A stretch of 64,000 nucleotides of DNA from Rheinheimera sp. (GCA_003543135.1 DPJG01000020.1:42003-106002); one strand, 5' to 3'; shown: positions 48,467-57,230, counted from the first letter of the stretch. The notes: a model not told the origin generated them from the letters alone. Numbers and translations: made by a program.

Positions 48467-49540
48467 ATGCTGACAGGAACACTTCGCTGGGGTTATCTGA
48501 TTTACCTCGGTTTTTATTTTTTACCGCCGCTGCTTATTCAAGCCACAAGCCCGTGGCAATGGGCCGGTATTGTGCTGGCATTGCTGGCTTTTATTGTGGT
48601 GTATCACCGGATTGCCGCCGGCAATAAAGAGCAGCGCTGGCCTTTATTACTGGCGATGTGGCTGATTGCCACTGCGGTGACGCCCATTAATTCCGGCAGC
48701 ATGGCGATGTTTGCTTATATTGGTTTTTTTATAGGCTTTTGGCTTAGCAACAGCCGTTATCTGCTGGCGATTGTACTGTTGCTGTTATGGCAGGCAGCCT
48801 GGTTCTGGTGGTGGTATCCGTCACTTTGGTTGCAGGGGTATGCGCTGGTGGTGGTGCTTGGTGTCAGTGTGTCCGGCCTGGTGGAACAAATGCGCCTGCA
48901 TAATCATCTGCAACAAGAGCGCAGCCATGCCGAATTACAACAAATGGCCAGGCAGCTGGAGCGCGAACGTATTGCCCGCGATTTACATGACGTGCTGGGC
49001 CATAGTCTGGCCACTATTGCACTCAAAGCCGAGTTGACTCAGGTGTGGCTGGAGCGGCAACAACCGCAAGCAGCGCAGCAACAATTAGCCGAATTACAAC
49101 AAGTGGCCAGACAAAGTTTGCAGTTGGTGCGTGAAACTATCAGCGGGTATCGCCAGCAGGGGCTGGACGTGGTGCTGCCGGCTTTATTGGCACAATTGCG
49201 CAGCAGTGGCTGGATTTGTCATGTGGATGTTGATTTTGCCGCTCTGGCCGCAGACAGCCCGCAGGAACTGGAGCTGATTCTGACTGAACTGTGCACCAAT
49301 GTGCTTAAACACAGCAATGGCAAAGAGTTATGGCTCAGCGCCAGTAAAGATCACAGCGGTTGGCAGCTGAGGTTACAGGATGACGGGGTTTGTACCGCCA
49401 TAACGCCAGGCCATGGTTTAACCGGCATTGCCGAACGCCTCGCTGCCTTGGGTGGGGTTTTCCAATGGCAACTGGCACCCACCTGTTTTATTTTAAGTTG
49501 GCCGTTACAGCAGCCAGACAGCGCGCAGGGTGTTACATGA
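48467..49540 (+). CDS. Sensor histidine kinase, DesK/HisKA_3 family
   Basis: A 357-residue membrane kinase. The N-terminal five or six membrane helices fill residues 10-140. The HisKA_3 region is RERIARDLHDVLGHSLATIALKAEL, with phosphorylatable H174, and a HATPase domain holds ELILTELCTNVLKHSNG and GHGLTGIAERLAALGG. The organisation is like B. subtilis DesK, a membrane-thickness sensor controlling fatty acid desaturation. No desaturase gene is adjacent, so the signal remains unproven. It overlaps the regulator gene by ATGA. Confidence 0.92.
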   Translation: MLTGTLRWGYLIYLGFYFLPPLLIQATSPWQWAGIVLALLAFIVVYHRIAAGNKEQRWPLLLAMWLIATAVTPINSGSMAMFAYIGFFIGFWLSNSRYLLAIVLLLLWQAAWFWWWYPSLWLQGYALVVVLGVSVSGLVEQMRLHNHLQQERSHAELQQMARQLERERIARDLHDVLGHSLATIALKAELTQVWLERQQPQAAQQQLAELQQVARQSLQLVRETISGYRQQGLDVVLPALLAQLRSSGWICHVDVDFAALAADSPQELELILTELCTNVLKHSNGKELWLSASKDHSGWQLRLQDDGVCTAITPGHGLTGIAERLAALGGVFQWQLAPTCFILSWPLQQPDSAQGVT

Positions 49541-50145
49541 ATATTTTATTTGCCGAAGATCAGGCTATTTTGCGCAGCACCCTTGCCACTTTATTAAGTT
49601 TGCTGGGAAGCCATCAAGTGGTGGAGGCAGCTGATGGTCAGCAAGCCAAACAACTGCTACGCCAGCAAAAGTTTGATTTGTTGTTAACCGACATTGAAAT
49701 GCCGGGTCTGACCGGGCTGGAGCTGGTTGAGTTTTTGCAGCAGGAGCAAGCAGGGCAAAAACAGCGTTGTAAGCTGTTGATCCTGACTACCTTTTCCCGT
49801 GCCGGTTATGTCAAAAGGGCCATGCAGGCCGGGGTGGATGGTTTTTTACTAAAAGACACCCCTGCCACTGAACTGCTGGCGGCCATAGAGAAAATTATGG
49901 CTGGTGGCAAAGTGATAGCGCCTGAGCTGGCGATGCTGGCGCTGGGGCAGGATAACCCGTTGCATGATAAAGAGCGGCGCGCGCTGCGGCTTAGTGCCGA
50001 AGGCAAAAGCACGGCTGAAATTGCACAGTTATTGTTTTTAGCCGAAGGCACTGTCCGTAATTATTTGTCGGACGCTATCAATAAACTTAATGCCGCCAAC
50101 CGCGTTGACGCTGCCCGTATTGCTCAGCAGCGGGGCTGGTTGTAG
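49537..50145 (+). CDS. Response regulator, NarL/FixJ (DesR-like) family
   Basis: A 202-residue two-domain regulator. The receiver domain has D52 in LLLTDIEMPGLTG, acidic E7/D8, and K105-type lysine in GFLLKDTPATELL; the C-terminal LuxR-type HTH (about residues 135-200) is RRALRLSAEGKSTAEIAQLLFLAEGTVRNYLSDAINKLNAANRVDAARIAQQRGWL. Start ATG 49537 overlaps the kinase stop by ATGA. Cognate pair with the preceding kinase. Confidence 0.93.
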   Translation: MNILFAEDQAILRSTLATLLSLLGSHQVVEAADGQQAKQLLRQQKFDLLLTDIEMPGLTGLELVEFLQQEQAGQKQRCKLLILTTFSRAGYVKRAMQAGVDGFLLKDTPATELLAAIEKIMAGGKVIAPELAMLALGQDNPLHDKERRALRLSAEGKSTAEIAQLLFLAEGTVRNYLSDAINKLNAANRVDAARIAQQRGWL

Positions 50146-50236
50146 TGTTTTTTACAAGGGCTGTTGTTGGGTGGATCGCAGGCCGCTGCAGCATAACTTT
50201 GTTGTTTGATGCCGCATTCTGGCCTGACAATGTTTT

Positions 50237-51019
50237 TTATTCGGTTTTATTCATCAAACCCAGGCTGTAACTGAGTAACCCGGCATCAGCCACATCGCCA
50301 TGGCCTGGTACCAGAATTTTGATGTCCGGATAAGCTTGTTGGATCCGTTGTAAGCTGTGTGGCCACTGTGCCACATCGGCGTCGGCAATATTACCCAGGC
50401 CAGGATAACGCGGTGCTTTGACCGCACAGCCGCCCAGCAACAGTTGGTATTGTGGCAGCCACAATACAATATTGTCGCTGGTATGGCCGGCGCCCGGATA
50501 AAACCACTCGACCGGGCCGTCCTGATATTTCTCCCCAGTTGCCAGAGTCACCACCGACTGCACCGGCAATAACAAGTCTTCAGTTTTGGCACGCTGCTGC
50601 ACTATAGCTGCGGTTTGCGCTGTGACCTGCAACGGAATATTACGCTCGGCAAGTGCAGCAGCGCCGCCAACCCTGTCATCATGACCATGGGTGGCAATAG
50701 CTTTTACCACCGGCTTTTGCAGCACTGTGTCTATCCAATGTAATAAATCGACAGTGGGGTAATAACCCCAGGCGGTGTCCAGCATCCAGATACCCTGTTC
50801 AGTTTCCAATAACAGGCCATTGGCGGTAAACAGCATGCCGTTATTGAGTTTTTGTTCGGTGCGGTGTAACCACAAACCCGGTGCCAGCTGTTCAACCTGC
50901 ACTTCAGGGGATATTTGCTGCACTTTGTCATAAGGGTGGCTGGATAACGTGGTTTGGGCCTGTGCTGTCAGCGACAGGCCAAACAATATAACAAGCAGAG
51001 GCAGAGTGAAGGTACGCAT
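50237..51019 (-). CDS. Subclass B1 metallo-beta-lactamase
   Basis: A 260-residue protein with a signal peptide (TFTLPLLVILFGLSLTAQAQ). All B1 zinc ligands are present: the HxHxDR motif in ATHGHDDRVGG, the third His in GAGHTSDNIVLWLP, Cys in LLGGCAVK and the last His in VPGHGD. The KQ/PKY region and general length fit B1 enzymes, which hydrolyse carbapenems and other beta-lactams. The exact allele is not recognised, so no symbol is given. The start is chosen at 51019 because GGAG lies six bases before it; ATGs at 51031, 51025 and 51022 are alternatives. No mobile element or AmpR-like gene is adjacent, suggesting an intrinsic chromosomal enzyme. Confidence 0.9.
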   Translation of the reverse strand: MRTFTLPLLVILFGLSLTAQAQTTLSSHPYDKVQQISPEVQVEQLAPGLWLHRTEQKLNNGMLFTANGLLLETEQGIWMLDTAWGYYPTVDLLHWIDTVLQKPVVKAIATHGHDDRVGGAAALAERNIPLQVTAQTAAIVQQRAKTEDLLLPVQSVVTLATGEKYQDGPVEWFYPGAGHTSDNIVLWLPQYQLLLGGCAVKAPRYPGLGNIADADVAQWPHSLQRIQQAYPDIKILVPGHGDVADAGLLSYSLGLMNKTE

Positions 51020-51226
51020 CATCATCTCCATATAAATCAGTTGTCAGGGCTGGTGAGCCGGGGTCAGTCTTTGCAGTTAAATGCAGATAACAGCCAAATG
51101 CAAATACCAGTTGGCGCAGTTTTGTTTCAGGTCAAAAAATAAGCAGTGATAAGGTTGTGGTGATGGTTTTGTTGGCCGGACAGCGCGCTTACACTCTGCC
51201 ATTTGGATGGTGTCTGGTGTTGGCAT

Positions 51227-51691
51227 TTAACTGTTGGCGGCTTTGGCATTGCCGGTTAGCAAGGCCAAACGCAGTCGCAGTTGTTCCAGCATTTGAATAT
51301 GTGTGAGCAGCGTTGTGGTTTTGCGCTCGGCAGGGGGCAGTTGTAACAACTGAATTTCAATCTGAAACTGGTTATAAATTTGGTTCAGCGCTCTGGATTC
51401 ATTGTGCTGAAACAGCCGCTGCCATTGTTGCTCCAGCTGCTGCAGCCGATATTGCCACTGTGGTGTGTTATGCACACGGACATGGCCTTGCTGAGCCGCC
51501 GCAGTTAACAGCGCCGTGATTTGTTTGAGCTGTAGATCCAGCAACAAAGCCGGGTGCTGCAACCTTTGTTGCAGAGAAGTTGTGTTGAATCTGTCTGCGC
51601 TGTGGCCGGCAGCGTTTTTATTGTCACCGGCCGAGCTTGGCAGCGGGCTTTGCAGCAGTAATAACAACAGCCATAACACTTTGGTTTTCAT
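51227..51691 (-). CDS. Exported Gln/Leu-rich helical protein, downstream of PagL-like gene
   Basis: A 154-residue protein with a signal peptide (MKTKVLWLLLLLLQSPLPSSA). The mature part is strongly helical and Gln/Leu-rich, with heptad-like Leu pattern (QQRLQHPALLLDLQLKQITALL; LLTHIQMLEQLRLRLALL). Not recognised. It follows the PagL-like gene: its Shine-Dalgarno GGAG starts in that gene's stop region, and ATG 51691 fits the spacing. Coupled translation suggests related work in the envelope. Confidence 0.6.
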   Translation of the reverse strand: MKTKVLWLLLLLLQSPLPSSAGDNKNAAGHSADRFNTTSLQQRLQHPALLLDLQLKQITALLTAAAQQGHVRVHNTPQWQYRLQQLEQQWQRLFQHNESRALNQIYNQFQIEIQLLQLPPAERKTTTLLTHIQMLEQLRLRLALLTGNAKAANS

Positions 51692-51702
51692 GCCGGGCTC
51701 CA

Positions 51703-52242
51703 TTAAAAGTACCAGGCGTAAGACAGACTGATAAAATCAAGGCCAGGGTTTGGCTTTTTAAAACCAGCGTTTGAATAATGCAAATACCGCAGTGTCACCG
51801 ACTGTTCCGGGCTGAACCAGGCCACCAGGCCCAATCTGTCTTCGAACTGGTAATGGGTGCTGACGTTTTTACCGGCAAAACGGGTGTCATCCAATAAGGA
51901 CACACCAATACCAAATTCAAGATCCCAACGCAGACCCAATTGTTCACCCAGCGGGTAACGCAACACAGGCGAAAACGCCAGCACTGCATTGCTGTCGGAA
52001 CTATTGGCCGGGCCATAACGCCAGAAATTAGCGCTGGCCTCCAGCAGTACTGTTAATTTTGGGTTGATACTGTGTAGCCATGGCATCTGTTGTTGGTAAG
52101 CCAGTTTTAATCCCTGAACATCACCTTCACCTTGCAGGTAATCCACTGCAATAGCCTGGGTATTGGCCCGGCCTGCAGCGCTAAATAGTGTCAGGCTAAG
52201 GGTTAACAACAACAGCAAAAAAGTTGGGTATGGGCCTTTCAT
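51703..52242 (-). CDS. PagL-like acyloxyacyl hydrolase (lipid A 3-O-deacylase)
   Basis: A 179-residue outer-membrane beta-barrel enzyme with a signal peptide. PagL removes the 3-O acyl chain of lipid A. The C-terminal catalytic strand reads RYLHYSNAGFKKPNPGLDF: the His and Ser of the catalytic triad are present (HYS), and where PagL has Glu 14 residues after the His this protein has Asp. It ends ISLSYAWYF with the terminal aromatic of outer-membrane barrels. ATG 52242 with GAGGA is preferred over the in-frame start at 52266. Confidence 0.85.
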   Translation of the reverse strand: MKGPYPTFLLLLLTLSLTLFSAAGRANTQAIAVDYLQGEGDVQGLKLAYQQQMPWLHSINPKLTVLLEASANFWRYGPANSSDSNAVLAFSPVLRYPLGEQLGLRWDLEFGIGVSLLDDTRFAGKNVSTHYQFEDRLGLVAWFSPEQSVTLRYLHYSNAGFKKPNPGLDFISLSYAWYF

Positions 52243-52350
52243 GTGTTCCTCATTGCCAGTCATCACTGGCTTGGCAGCTTCTGTGATGGCTGCTATTATC
52301 AGGAACTATTGGTAACTAAAAGTGCCATTTAACTTGCAGGGAGTATCAAA

Positions 52351-53190
52351 ATGGATAGGTTAACGCCGTTACTTGCACATTTTTCGCCAAAAGCTGCGGT
52401 GTATTTTCATGGCAGTAGTTGCCAGAAAACCCGGTTTTGCCCTCAATCCGGTCAGGCTTATTTGCATTTGGTGGAAGCGGGGCAAGGGGCGTTGTTGCTC
52501 AATGGCGAGCGGATTGCCGTGACCGAACCCTGCCTGATTTTTATGCCGCGTGGTGATGCCCATCAGTTTGAAGTGCAGCATCAGCATTCCTTATTGTTGT
52601 ATTGCGCAACACTGGATTGTGGTGAAGTGGCCGGCAATCCGTTATTGGCGGCTTTGCCGGATTGTAGTGTGATACCGCTGTCTGAGTGTGCTTCATTGCG
52701 TGCGCTGATCCAGCTGATCTGGCAGGAAAACCAGCAGCAATACTGTGGCCGGGACGCAGCTTTGCAGCGGCTAACCGAATATCTGCTGATTTTGTTATTG
52801 CGTTTTATCATGGCGCAAGGTTCAGTGCAGGTTGGGTTGTTTGCCGGTCTGGCTGATAAAAAATTAGCAGCTGTGTTTGATGCCATTCATCGTCAGCCTC
52901 AGCTGGAATGGACTTTAGAGGCGATGGCGCTGGAAGCGGGTATGTCGCGGGCCCGTTTTGCCGAACATTTTCGCAAAGTGGTGGGCCAGACTCCGGCCGA
53001 ATACCTGTTGAACTGGCGTTTAACTTTGGCACGTAAAGAATTGCTGGCCGGCTCTTCGCTGAAACAAATTGCCCCAGCCGTTGGTTATCAGAGTGTGGCG
53101 GCTTTTCACCGTGCTTTTCGCCAGCGGCTTGGTGTGTCGCCAAAAGAATGGCTGCATCAGCTGCGACCCACAGCTGAGCAGGCTGCCTGA
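52351..53190 (+). CDS. AraC-family transcriptional regulator
   Basis: A 279-residue regulator: N-terminal cupin-like sensing domain (LHLVEAGQGALLLNGERIAVTEPCLIFMPRGDAHQFEVQH, about 35-90) and C-terminal double HTH (TLEAMALEAGMSRARFAEHFRKVVGQTPAEYLLNWRLTLARKELLAGSSLKQIAPAVGYQSVAAFHRAFRQRLGVSPKEW). It resembles AraC proteins with a cupin_6 domain, often associated with redox enzymes. It is divergent from the PagL-like operon and convergent with the LytTR gene; the target is unknown. The gene ends a few bases before an IS630 insertion and is undamaged. Confidence 0.9.
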   Translation: MDRLTPLLAHFSPKAAVYFHGSSCQKTRFCPQSGQAYLHLVEAGQGALLLNGERIAVTEPCLIFMPRGDAHQFEVQHQHSLLLYCATLDCGEVAGNPLLAALPDCSVIPLSECASLRALIQLIWQENQQQYCGRDAALQRLTEYLLILLLRFIMAQGSVQVGLFAGLADKKLAAVFDAIHRQPQLEWTLEAMALEAGMSRARFAEHFRKVVGQTPAEYLLNWRLTLARKELLAGSSLKQIAPAVGYQSVAAFHRAFRQRLGVSPKEWLHQLRPTAEQAA

Positions 53191-53194
53191 GGCC

Positions 53195-53196
53195 TA
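53195..53196. repeat. TA target-site duplication, left
   Basis: The TA before the left IS end, matching the TA at 54353-54354 after the right end. IS630 elements duplicate TA on insertion. Confidence 0.85.
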
Positions 53197-54352
53197 AATA
53201 ACTGTGCGAATTAATAGATCACTTGCAGGAGGGAACTCAATGCGGTTTGCGCGATCAGATCAGTCGCCAAACAAACCCCAAAACACCAACCGCATTGAGT
53301 ATGAACAAATTACCATTTTTTACGCCGCAGGCGTTGTATCGTCTGAAAAAAATTGTGCAGTGGAACCCAAACAGGCCGTTGGCACGAAGAGCAAATGCAA
53401 TATTGCTGCTGGCGAAAGGCAAATCCAAAACAGAAATTGCCGAGCTATTGCAGGCCGCCAGATCGAGTGTAAACCGTTGGATAAATTGGTATCTAACGGA
53501 TGATATTGATGGTTTACAGGCTGACTTGCCTGGTAGAAAAGTACGGTTTGAGCCAAAGGTTATCGGTGAGCTGTTGCGGTTTTTGATTGGTTTCAGGCCA
53601 CAGGAATTTGGCTATCAACGCTCGCGCTGGAGCAGCGAATTAATCAGTATTGTGCTGCGTGAAGCGCTAAATATCGTGTTACACAGCTCGACAATCCGAC
53701 GGTGGTTACCCAAACATGGCATTGTCTGGCGGCGTGCAGCGCCGACGCTGTGTATCAAAGATCCGGATAAAGAAGCGAAGTTAGCAGCGATAAAACAAGC
53801 ACTTGCAAGCTGCGACAATCACAACCCGGTGTTTTATGAGGATGAAGTGGATATCCATCTTAACCCCAAAATCGGTGCAGATTGGGGTTTGCGCGGCCAG
53901 CAACGTAAAGTTGTTACGCCGGGGCAGAACACAAAACGCTTCCTGGCAGGTGCACTGCAAGCGAAGACTGGCCAGGTGACTTATGTTGGCTCTAATTCAA
54001 AAAGCACGGTGCTTTTTATAGACTTGCTGATAGCACTACGAAAACGCTACCGCAGTGCTAAAACCATTACATTGATTGTTGATAACTACATCATTCATAA
54101 GAGTAAAAAGGCGCAGCGATGGCTGGAAAACAACCCAAAGTTCAAACTGTTATTCCTGCCGGTTTATAGCCCGTGGCATAACAAAATAGAACTGCTGTGG
54201 CATTCGCTGCACGAGACTGTTACACGCAACCACAGCTGTAAGTCGATGGAGGAACTGATGGAAAGAGTTGAACACTTTATGGACACCGCATCACCGTTTC
54301 CAGGCAGCAGGCACGGGATCAAACGGGTGTAGCATTAATAGGATCAGTTATT
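53197..54352 (+). mobile_element. Complete IS630-family insertion sequence, 1156 bp
   Basis: Flanked by TA dinucleotides on both sides. The left end begins AATAACTG and the right end is its inverse CAGTTATT; beyond the eight identical bases the inverted repeats continue imperfectly (ATTAAT is shared about 18 bases in from each end). One transposase gene fills it. Only three bases separate the TGA of the AraC gene from the reconstructed stop of the LytTR gene before insertion, so the element hit one of the few harmless spots. Confidence 0.9.
53301..54332 (+). CDS. IS630-family transposase
   Basis: A 343-residue DDE transposase. Helix-turn-helix at the N-terminus (NAILLLAKGKSKTEIAELLQAARSSVNRWINWYL), catalytic acids in VFYEDEVDIHLNP (first Asp), TLIVDNYIIHKSKK (second Asp) and LPVYSPWHNKIELLW (final Glu), in the order and spacing of the Tc1/mariner-IS630 superfamily. 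The frame is intact, so the element may still be active. ATG 53301 matches the start of the homologous part; upstream in-frame codons begin near 53223. Confidence 0.93.
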   Translation: MNKLPFFTPQALYRLKKIVQWNPNRPLARRANAILLLAKGKSKTEIAELLQAARSSVNRWINWYLTDDIDGLQADLPGRKVRFEPKVIGELLRFLIGFRPQEFGYQRSRWSSELISIVLREALNIVLHSSTIRRWLPKHGIVWRRAAPTLCIKDPDKEAKLAAIKQALASCDNHNPVFYEDEVDIHLNPKIGADWGLRGQQRKVVTPGQNTKRFLAGALQAKTGQVTYVGSNSKSTVLFIDLLIALRKRYRSAKTITLIVDNYIIHKSKKAQRWLENNPKFKLLFLPVYSPWHNKIELLWHSLHETVTRNHSCKSMEELMERVEHFMDTASPFPGSRHGIKRV

Positions 54353-55284
54353 TAGAGCGCTGATGTGCCTGTAGCTTGCACAGCGGCTCTGAAGTCATCT
54401 TTATAACGGCGCGATAACGCCAGTTGCTGGCCGTTTTTCAGCTGAATTTCACCGTCGCCGCTTGGTTGATAACTGATGCTGTCGATAGCATGGTGATTCA
54501 CGGCAAAACTACGGTGAATACGGCTAAACCCCTGAGTGGCCAGCTGTTCCATAGTGTTACTTAAAGTGGCGCGCAGCGGGTAAATACGGCCTTTGCTGTG
54601 TAAATTCACATAATTGCCACTGGCCTCCAGCCATTCAATATCGGCAACGGCAATTAAAAATTCTTTATCCAGTTTTTTCACCAGAAAGTGGCGGGGCGCT
54701 GCGGCCGAACTAATGCTTGCGGGTTTGTTGTCTGCTGCCGGGCTGGCTGATGCCTCTGTATCATCGCCGGTCTGGATCAAACTGGCTTCGCCTTTGAGCC
54801 TGCGATACACAAACTGCAGCAGCTGAAAAAGGCCAAAAAAGAATAAATAACCCCAGACATCTTTGCGGTATTCGTAAAAAAATTCCCGCAGTACAGGGCC
54901 AAAGCTGTAATCCTGTTGTGCCAGGCCATAAGCAACACTGCGAAATCCAACCATCAAACTGACATGCGCCACGCTAAACACCAAAGAACCCAGCAGATGG
55001 GTTATGAGCAGCGGGCTGATATTGCTCAGCCGCATAGGGTAACGACTGAACATCCAGTGCAAAAAAGGACACAACAATAAAGTGCTGAGCGCACTGCTGT
55101 ATTCCCATAAAAAAGGTTCCCACAGTTGCACTGTGTTCAGTGGGTTACGGCTGTGTTCCATCCAGACCGACGTGGCATTAATGCTGTTATTGATCAGCAG
55201 ATAACACCCAAGCAGCAGATAGCTATACCACAACGGATGTTGATCAAAGCGCGCCAGCAGGCTGGCTTGCGTATTTTTCGTCAC
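54352..55284 (-). CDS. Membrane-anchored LytTR-family DNA-binding regulator
   Basis: A protein of about 310 residues with four membrane helices in residues 20-170 and a C-terminal LytTR domain (FLVKKLDKEFLIAVADIEWLEASGNYVNLHSKGRIYPLRATLSNTMEQLATQGFSRIHRSFAVNHHAIDSI). Membrane-LytTR proteins usually control genes for membrane or bacteriocin-like functions. The start is probably GTG at 55284 (AGGTGG upstream); an in-frame ATG at 55323 would add 13 residues. The stop codon TAA is made in part by the adjacent IS630 end. It is divergent from the acyltransferase gene, which it may regulate. Confidence 0.85.
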   Translation of the reverse strand: MTKNTQASLLARFDQHPLWYSYLLLGCYLLINNSINATSVWMEHSRNPLNTVQLWEPFLWEYSSALSTLLLCPFLHWMFSRYPMRLSNISPLLITHLLGSLVFSVAHVSLMVGFRSVAYGLAQQDYSFGPVLREFFYEYRKDVWGYLFFFGLFQLLQFVYRRLKGEASLIQTGDDTEASASPAADNKPASISSAAAPRHFLVKKLDKEFLIAVADIEWLEASGNYVNLHSKGRIYPLRATLSNTMEQLATQGFSRIHRSFAVNHHAIDSISYQPSGDGEIQLKNGQQLALSRRYKDDFRAAVQATGTSAL

Positions 55285-55390
55285 ACTATTCCACCTGTTA
55301 TCCCTGAAAACCACCACCAACACATCGGTGCCTTGGGGCCTGCTGTGTTGTTGGGCAGACTGCGCTGGTTACTTTAACCGGAGTTTTCAA

Positions 55391-56662
55391 ATGACAGAAA
55401 CAGTATTTCCAAAACACAGCAGCGGGGCAGGCGCACGCCGTTACGATTTAGACTGGTTGCGTATTCTGGCGCTTGCTGTGCTGATTTTGTATCACATTGG
55501 CATGTACTACGTGGCCGACTGGGATTGGCATGTAAAAAGTACACAAACCTATGGCTGGTTGCAGGACTTAATGATTTTAACCAACCCATGGCGGATGAGT
55601 TTGTTGTTTTTACTCAGCGCTATGGCGCTCAGTCTGGCGCAGCAGCACATAGGTAGCAGCACCTTGTTCAGGCTGCGTAGCCGCCGTTTATTTATGCCTT
55701 TGCTGTTTGGCATGTTTGTGGTGGTGGTGCCGCAGGTGTATTTTGAAGCGCTGAGCCAGCAGCTGATAGAACCCGGTTACCTGCAATTCTGGTGGCAGTA
55801 TATCAACCCACAAACCGGCTTATTGCCCGGGCACCATAGCCCTATAGGGCTGCTCACCTGGAACCATCTGTGGTTTTTGCCTTATGTCTGGTGTTACAGC
55901 ATGCTGCTGTTGTTAGGCCGTGTACCACTGAATCGTTTTGCAAAAAGCCGTTTTGTGCAACAACTGCCTGCCCGTTATGCCTTGTTAATGGTGTTGTTGT
56001 TGCTTGGTATCAGCTGGTATTGGCTGCGGCAAGTTTTTCCAACCACCCATGCACTGCTGGATGACTGGTATAACCATGCTAAATATTTTGCTGTTTTTGT
56101 GGCGGGTTATCTGTTGGCCCAACAGCAGCAATGGTGGGCGGCACTGGTGCGTTACAGAAGGCTGTTTTTCATTTTGGCTTTGTTATGTTATGCGCTGATT
56201 ATTCTGGATAAACATGATGTGTTTGAACCTTACGCCTCAAAGTTCGACGAGCTGCTGCTGGTACGGCTTTGTTATGCCGCAGTGGTGGCGCTGAATCACT
56301 GGTGCTGGCTGCTGCTGGTGCTGGGTTATGCCGGCCGTTATTTAAACCGGCCGGTCAATGCTATAGACCGCAAAGGTGCCATCTATCGGTATGCCAGCCC
56401 TGCTATTCTGCCCTGGTATCTGCTACATCAAACTTTAATTGTGGTGTTTGCCAGCTGGTTAAAACCTTTGGCTATTCCGGCCGGGCTGGAAGTATGGCTG
56501 ATACTGCTGCTCACTGTGGCTGGTTGTGCGCTGGGGTATTGGTTGATCCGCGCTGTGCCGCTGCTGAGTTGGTGTTGTGGTTTAGCTACGGCAAAAAATG
56601 TCGGGCAAAAAACAGATTCAGAACAGATGTTTACTGGTAAAGACAGCGTCAAAACCGGCTAG
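55391..56662 (+). CDS. Acyltransferase family 3 membrane protein
   Basis: A 423-residue protein with about ten membrane helices. The family signature at the N-terminus is RRYDLDWLRILALAVLILYHIGMYYV, with the catalytic-type His, followed by NPWRMSLLFLLSAMALSL. Members acylate polysaccharides, glucans or antibiotics (OpgC/OafA-like). The substrate is unknown. ATG 55391 is used; frames reaching upstream to 55328 lack a signal. Divergent from the LytTR regulator with a 106-base gap, a common arrangement. Confidence 0.85.
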   Translation: MTETVFPKHSSGAGARRYDLDWLRILALAVLILYHIGMYYVADWDWHVKSTQTYGWLQDLMILTNPWRMSLLFLLSAMALSLAQQHIGSSTLFRLRSRRLFMPLLFGMFVVVVPQVYFEALSQQLIEPGYLQFWWQYINPQTGLLPGHHSPIGLLTWNHLWFLPYVWCYSMLLLLGRVPLNRFAKSRFVQQLPARYALLMVLLLLGISWYWLRQVFPTTHALLDDWYNHAKYFAVFVAGYLLAQQQQWWAALVRYRRLFFILALLCYALIILDKHDVFEPYASKFDELLLVRLCYAAVVALNHWCWLLLVLGYAGRYLNRPVNAIDRKGAIYRYASPAILPWYLLHQTLIVVFASWLKPLAIPAGLEVWLILLLTVAGCALGYWLIRAVPLLSWCCGLATAKNVGQKTDSEQMFTGKDSVKTG

Positions 56663-56711
56663 TCAGCGCCTTTTGGCAAGCGCCTGAGAGCATGGAAGCC
56701 GCAGCACAAGC

Positions 56712-57170
56712 TTAAGCAGTTGGCTGCGGCAATTTTTCGCCCTGATATTTTTTCATGCTTTGTACTGCATTGCCCCAGAACAACATAGCGCTGCTGTCTT
56801 TGCGGCGTATGGCACTTTGTAGCCCTTGTTGTGCTTTTTCGCTGAAATTGAATGCTTTATCGCTGTTATTGGCATCTCCGGCCGTAGCGGAATAAATCAG
56901 CGTTTTAAACACAGCTTCCTGCTCCGGCGCAATTTTGCCGCTTTTCAGGCCTTGCTGCAGCCACTGACCCAGTTGTCTGGCGCTCATCTGGCTAAAATCG
57001 GCATGAGTTTGCACCGGTTTGGCTGGCTCTGCCGGTGTTTTGCCCGGTGTGGTCACCGGCTCTTTGCTTTTGTCTTTTTGCTGATAACTGGCCAGCAGGC
57101 TTTGCTGGCGGTTGTGCTGCTGACTGCGGATTTGTTGCAGCGTATCAAATAAACTGATGTTGGTTTTCAT
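56712..57170 (-). CDS. Hypothetical cytoplasmic protein
   Basis: A 152-residue hydrophilic protein rich in Gln, Lys and Ser; no signal peptide or membrane segment. N-terminal helix (SLFDTLQQIRSQQHNRQQSLLASYQ), a Pro/Lys-rich linker (residues 35-60), then a helical domain (QMSARQLGQWLQQGLKSGKIAPEQEAVFKTLIYSA). Not recognised. ATG 57170 is used; the frame also starts at GTG 57173. Confidence 0.6.
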   Translation of the reverse strand: MKTNISLFDTLQQIRSQQHNRQQSLLASYQQKDKSKEPVTTPGKTPAEPAKPVQTHADFSQMSARQLGQWLQQGLKSGKIAPEQEAVFKTLIYSATAGDANNSDKAFNFSEKAQQGLQSAIRRKDSSAMLFWGNAVQSMKKYQGEKLPQPTA

Positions 57171-57230
57171 CACCCTCTGTCCCTGGCCGGCGCTGTATCA
57201 AGTGAATTTTTTGTTAGCAATTGCTGTGCC

